64,000 nt of DNA from an uncultured Muribaculaceae bacterium (lineage in GTDB: Bacteria; Bacteroidota; Bacteroidia; Bacteroidales; Muribaculaceae): assembly GCA_910579105.1 (NCBI GenBank), contig CAJTRT010000004.1, positions 21,135-85,134 of the forward strand, in the 5' to 3' direction. The notes under the pieces are model-generated. The model ran no database searches. It saw only the letters and a list, made by a program, of their open reading frames with translations, and was not told the origin of the DNA. Below are positions 60,749 through 64,000 of this stretch, piece by piece. Both the position numbers and the translations under genes were made by a program. The stretch's first letter is position 1. Each line of letters starts with the position of its first letter.

Positions 60749-60827
60749 GTAGGGACGCACGGTTCGTGCGTCCACAGTGGCCACCGCAATGACCACAAAC
60801 GTTGTAGGGACGCGGCGTGCCGCGTAT
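60749..60827. repeat. Two GTAGGGAC-family halves in direct orientation
   Basis: 60749-60773: head GTAGGGAC with stem GGACGCACG/CGTGCGTCC, a third stem type. 60804-60827: head GTAGGGAC with the common ACGCGGC/GCCGCGT stem. Both are on the plus strand, unlike the inverted pairs elsewhere. Located between the XRE gene promoter and the PCMD gene end. Confidence 0.75.
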
Positions 60828-60843
60828 AATTAGGAAGCGGGAA

Positions 60844-61821
60844 TCAGTAGACCAGGCCCACGTTGTCGAGCCAGAGGGTGAGGCAGGGGGTGCCGATGTA
60901 GGCGGTCCCGGAGCCGGAGGAGGCCATAACCATGAGGTGGGTGGGAGTGGCGTCGGGCGAGTCCCAGCCTACTTCCTTGACGGGGACCATCTTCCCCTTG
61001 GAGTTGCGGGCGTAATAGCTCTTGTCCTCCGGGATGAGGCCCATCCAGGGCTTGTATTCCGGCCGCGAGGTTATGTCGCCGTAGAGCACGGGGAGCTTGT
61101 GGGCGTTGACCCATCCGTTGGTCGATTTTCCGAAATGCTCGCGGCCGGTGCCGACGCGCTTGGCGTAGAGGTTGCCGTCCTCGTCCTCCCAGCGGCGCTG
61201 GAGAATTATGTAGACTTCGGCGTTGTCGGCTCCCGGAAGCGACTTCTTCTTGCCGAAGCCCGAGGAATAGATTCTTCCCACGCCCTGGGGAACGGCGACC
61301 TTATAGTCGAAGCAGAGCGCCTTGGGACGGCGGGTGAAGGGTATGCCCATCTCCATCTTGGAGTATGGTTCGGAAGTCGATTTCACCGGCTCGAAGAACC
61401 TGCCGAGGAATATAGACCCCGCCACGAGCACGTCGACGTTGATGATGCCGAGCGCCTTGCAGTGCTCCATCATAGTCGTCATCTTGCAGCAGCGGCCGCC
61501 GGTCTCCCGCTTGTCGGGGAAGACGGCGTTGCTCCCCTTGGTGATGCCCATGACCTTGGCCATGATGTTTGATGTTGCCCATGGCGACCCGCCCTGGTTG
61601 GAATAGGGCTTGTCGCCGTCGATGACGGCATTGGGCGCGATCTCGTAGAGAGTCTTGGTCTTGCCGCCTATGATGCGCGACTCGGGTATGTTGCGGGTCA
61701 CCCAGTTCTCGAAGTCGCCGTACTTTATCGGCTCGAACTTCTGAGCCTCGGCCTTAGTGCCTGACGCCGCGAACAGGAGCAGAGCCGCCGCGGCGATATG
61801 TTTTCTTGAAATCCCTCTCAT
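60844..61821 (-). CDS. Secreted PCMD-domain protein (putative carbohydrate metabolism domain)
   Basis: 325 residues with an N-terminal signal peptide (RKHIAAAALLLFAASGTKAEAQ). The rest matches the pattern of the PCMD domain common in Bacteroidota: FEPIKYGDFENWVTRNIPES, PWATSNIMAKVMGI, FTRRPKALCFDYKV, the Trp/Asp-rich WDSPDATPTHLMVMASSG, and the C-terminal strand YIGTPCLTLWLDNVGLVY. It resembles a carbohydrate-binding jelly roll; no enzyme activity is known to me. It stands alone, downstream (minus) of a 148-base gap after uvrC. Confidence 0.75.
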   Translation of the reverse strand: MRGISRKHIAAAALLLFAASGTKAEAQKFEPIKYGDFENWVTRNIPESRIIGGKTKTLYEIAPNAVIDGDKPYSNQGGSPWATSNIMAKVMGITKGSNAVFPDKRETGGRCCKMTTMMEHCKALGIINVDVLVAGSIFLGRFFEPVKSTSEPYSKMEMGIPFTRRPKALCFDYKVAVPQGVGRIYSSGFGKKKSLPGADNAEVYIILQRRWEDEDGNLYAKRVGTGREHFGKSTNGWVNAHKLPVLYGDITSRPEYKPWMGLIPEDKSYYARNSKGKMVPVKEVGWDSPDATPTHLMVMASSGSGTAYIGTPCLTLWLDNVGLVY

Positions 61822-61824
61822 AAT

Positions 61825-61926
61825 GCGTTAGAATGATGCCGGGCAATCACTTGCCTTGCTGATGAATAAACGGGTGCCAGGCCTCCTGCGCTGTAACAGG
61901 ATTGAAACACCTTTATATTCTAACGC
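61825..61926. repeat. Inverted repeat flanking the PCMD-uvrC gap
   Basis: GCGTTAGAAT (61825-61834) and ATTCTAACGC (61917-61926) are exact reverse complements 82 bases apart. The first lies just before the PCMD start codon, so the pair brackets its leader/promoter region. Meaning unknown. Confidence 0.4.
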
Positions 61927-61969
61927 GAATGTACCCCGAAAAGTTGACCCGGCGGTTAAAATAACCCAT

Positions 61970-63808
61970 TCAGACCACATCATCCTCCCGGCGGGTCAAT
62001 CCCTCCTTGACCAGGCGGGCTTTCGCCGGGCCCACGACTTCGGCCAAGGCGTCGAGAGTGGCTTCCGCCACACGCTTCGCACTCTTGAACCGGCTCAGGA
62101 GGAGCTGCTCGGTGGCCGGCCCTATCCCCTTTATGCCCGACAGGGCGCTGTTGATCTGCGCCTTTGAGCGGCGGTCGCGGTGGTGGGTTATGCCGAAGCG
62201 GTGGGCCTCGTCGCGCAAGTGCTGAACCACGCGCAGGCTCTCGGAATTCTTGTCGATGTAGAGGGGCGCGGAATCGCCGGGGAAGTATATCTCTTCCAGA
62301 CGCTTGGCTATGCCCACCACCGCTATCACGCCGCGGAGGCCTATCTCCCCGAGCGCCTCCACGGCCGCGGAAAGCTGTCCCTTGCCACCATCGACCACAA
62401 TCAGCTGCGGGAGGTCGTCGGGCGCTTCGGCGAGCATGCGGGAGTAGCGGCGCGTCAGCACCTCCTTCATCGAGGCGAAATCGTCGGGACCCTCGACGGT
62501 CTTTATTATGAAATGGCGGTAGTCTTTCTTCGAGGGCTTGGCGTCGCGGAACACCACGCAGGAAGCCACCGGGTTCGTGCCCTGGATGTTCGAGTTGTCG
62601 AAGCACTCGATGTGGCGGGGCAGGACGTTGAGGCGGAAGTCGGCCTTCATGCGCTCCAGGGTGCGCTCGGCGCGCTTGACGGGATCGGTCTTCTCCAAAT
62701 GTTTGAGAGCGTCGATCTTGCTCTGGCGCGCGTTGCGGGCCGACACGTCGAGCAGCCGGGCCTTGTCGCCCCGCTGCGGGATGGTAAAAGTCACGCCTGG
62801 GAAGTCGGCGTCGGGCAGTTCGGGAAGCACAACCTCCTTGAACTCAGCCTGGAACCTGGAGCGGGCCTCCTCCATGGCGTAACCCAGAAGCTGCGGCAGC
62901 TCCTCGTCGAGGCGGCGCTTATATTGGAGCGTCAGCGAGCGGACCACCGCCCCGCGGCGGACATGCATATAATTAATGTAGACGTCGCGGCCGCCGTCGT
63001 CATCCACCCCGAACACGTCAACCTGGTCGATCGTCTGGCTGACGATGACGCTCTTCGCCTGGTACCGCTCCACAAGCCGGTACTTCTCTTTCAGCTCCTG
63101 AGCCTCCTCGAAGCGCAGTTCCGACGCCAGCCGTTCCATCTCGCCGCGGAGGTAGGCCATAAGCTCGCCGGTCTCGCCGCGCAGAATCTGACGCACCCGG
63201 TCGATCCAGCCGGCGTACTCCTCAGGGCTCACCGTCCCCTCGACGCAGCACCCCAGACACCGTTTGAGATGATATTCGAGGCACAGCCTTCCTTTACCCC
63301 TGGAAAGGTACTCCGGCGTGATGGGCAGGCGGCACGAGCGGAGGGGGTACAGCTCGCGGATAAGTTCCAGCACCGCCCTCGCGGCTCCGGCCTCGGTGTA
63401 GGGACCGAAGTACTTCGAGCCGTCGCGGAGGCGCTGGCGGGTCATGAACACGCGCGGGTAAAGTTCCGAGGTGACGCATATCCAGGGGTACGACTTGTCG
63501 TCTTTGAGCAGCACGTTGTAGCGCGGCTTGTACTCCTTGATCATCGAGTTCTCGAGGTTGAGCGCGTCCTGCTCGGTCGGCACCACTATATAGCTCATAT
63601 CGGCGATGGCCCTGACCAGCAGCGCGGTGCGGAGCACGTCGTGGGTGCGGTTGAAGTACGACGACACCCGCCGCTTCAGGTTCTTTGCCTTGCCGACGTA
63701 TATGACCGTCCCCTCGGCGTCGTAGTACATGTACACGCCCGGGGTCTCCGGCAGAATCGCTATCTTCTCCCTCAGTTCGGGGCTTTTGTCCTTCGAGTGC
63801 TTTCCCAT
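61970..63808 (-). CDS. uvrC: Excinuclease ABC subunit C
   Basis: Makes both incisions around DNA lesions in the UvrABC complex. 612 residues, normal length. N-terminal GIY-YIG nuclease (about 15-95: PGVYMYYDAEGTVIYVGKAKNLKRRVSSYF), Cys-rich motif (CLEYHLKRCLGCCVEG), UVR/UvrB-binding segment (EMERLASELRFEEAQELKEKYRLVERYQA), RNase H-like domain with HIECFDNSNIQGTNPVASCVVF and IVVDGGKGQLSAA, and a C-terminal helix-hairpin-helix pair (SGIKGIGPATEQLLLSRFKSAKRVAEA). Confidence 0.97.
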   Translation of the reverse strand: MGKHSKDKSPELREKIAILPETPGVYMYYDAEGTVIYVGKAKNLKRRVSSYFNRTHDVLRTALLVRAIADMSYIVVPTEQDALNLENSMIKEYKPRYNVLLKDDKSYPWICVTSELYPRVFMTRQRLRDGSKYFGPYTEAGAARAVLELIRELYPLRSCRLPITPEYLSRGKGRLCLEYHLKRCLGCCVEGTVSPEEYAGWIDRVRQILRGETGELMAYLRGEMERLASELRFEEAQELKEKYRLVERYQAKSVIVSQTIDQVDVFGVDDDGGRDVYINYMHVRRGAVVRSLTLQYKRRLDEELPQLLGYAMEEARSRFQAEFKEVVLPELPDADFPGVTFTIPQRGDKARLLDVSARNARQSKIDALKHLEKTDPVKRAERTLERMKADFRLNVLPRHIECFDNSNIQGTNPVASCVVFRDAKPSKKDYRHFIIKTVEGPDDFASMKEVLTRRYSRMLAEAPDDLPQLIVVDGGKGQLSAAVEALGEIGLRGVIAVVGIAKRLEEIYFPGDSAPLYIDKNSESLRVVQHLRDEAHRFGITHHRDRRSKAQINSALSGIKGIGPATEQLLLSRFKSAKRVAEATLDALAEVVGPAKARLVKEGLTRREDDVV

Positions 63809-63815
63809 CGTTTTG

Positions 63816-63849
63816 CGAATTTACGAAAAACATAGCGCGCAGCGGCAAA
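63816..63849 (-). promoter_or_regulatory. Candidate promoter of uvrC
   Basis: Minus strand TAAATTCG (63823-63816), one base off TAnnTTTG, with TTTG (63849-63846) 22 bases upstream. Very short leader. The remaining bases to 64000 show no gene that I can support. Confidence 0.35.
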
Positions 63850-64000
63850 ACCTCCCGTTAAAAAAGCCGAAGCCCGCAGGAGTGTCTATCGTAGACATCC
63901 AACGAACTGATGCCTTGGTTCTGAACGTAGGGATGCACCCCGATACACTGCTGTCCCAAGAAAAAATTTAACACTTTGGCGACCGGTGGTGAGGGCCAAC

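Noticed and set aside
63927..63950. Further GTAGGGA half-element near the right edge
   Set aside because: The bases after GTAGGGATGCACC do not form the self-complementary stem seen in the other copies.

Overview
The window is chromosomal DNA of high GC content from a Bacteroidales bacterium. SusC/SusD pairs, a hybrid two-component regulator, lipoproteins with Cys-Lys-Asp/Glu surface-export signals, and TAnnTTTG-type promoters with an upstream TTTG all point to Bacteroidota. The GC level and gene content suggest a Muribaculaceae-like gut species (inference; no rRNA or tRNA gene is present to test it).

Layout. 1-1347: tail of a membrane protein gene and gluQ (plus strand). 1381-1513: a structured RNA-like element with a second copy at 17903-18027. 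1570-20917 (minus): a GH3 beta-xylosidase-like enzyme, a secreted jelly-roll/InlB-repeat protein, a PL1 pectate lyase, two very large CE8 pectin methylesterases, then xylE, xylA and xylB. 21246-23831 (plus): a GH28-GH105 fusion. 24069-30158 (minus): a CE8-PL1 fusion, a single-domain CE8 and a DUF4861 lipoprotein. 30354-36460 (minus): uxaA, uxaB, exuT, uxaC. 36773-40876 (minus): a hybrid regulator that appears to lack its ATPase domain. 41152-52437 (plus): a six-gene operon of a fimbrillin-like lipoprotein, a beta-helix lipoprotein, SusC, SusD, a second beta-helix lipoprotein and GH43. 52659-57982 (plus): a FadL-type porin, a DUF3737 protein coupled to a MalY/PatB aminotransferase, and a MATE transporter. 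58018-60827: a lower-GC accessory stretch with a DUF4595 lipoprotein, a structured intergenic region and a three-gene overlapping XRE/DUF3990 module. 60844-63808: a PCMD-domain protein and uvrC.

How the genes work together. This is a pectin utilisation region. CE8 enzymes remove methyl esters from homogalacturonan. PL1 and GH28 cut the backbone and GH105 removes unsaturated uronic acid ends. SusC/D and the surface lipoproteins capture oligosaccharides. ExuT imports galacturonate, and UxaC, UxaB and UxaA convert it to 2-keto-3-deoxygluconate (the last two steps to pyruvate and glyceraldehyde phosphate are not in the window). GH3 and GH43 side-chain enzymes plus XylE/XylA/XylB handle xylose, which makes xylogalacturonan or another xylose-bearing pectin a plausible substrate.

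The intergenic spaces carry a family of inverted-pair palindromes with a constant GTAGGGAC head and stems that differ in sequence but keep pairing, as expected for REPINs moved by a RAYT transposase. The most unusual items are the two covarying RNA elements, the ATPase-less hybrid regulator, the XRE-DUF3791/DUF3990 module with a palindromic operator candidate, and the unexplained structured region 58900-59490.
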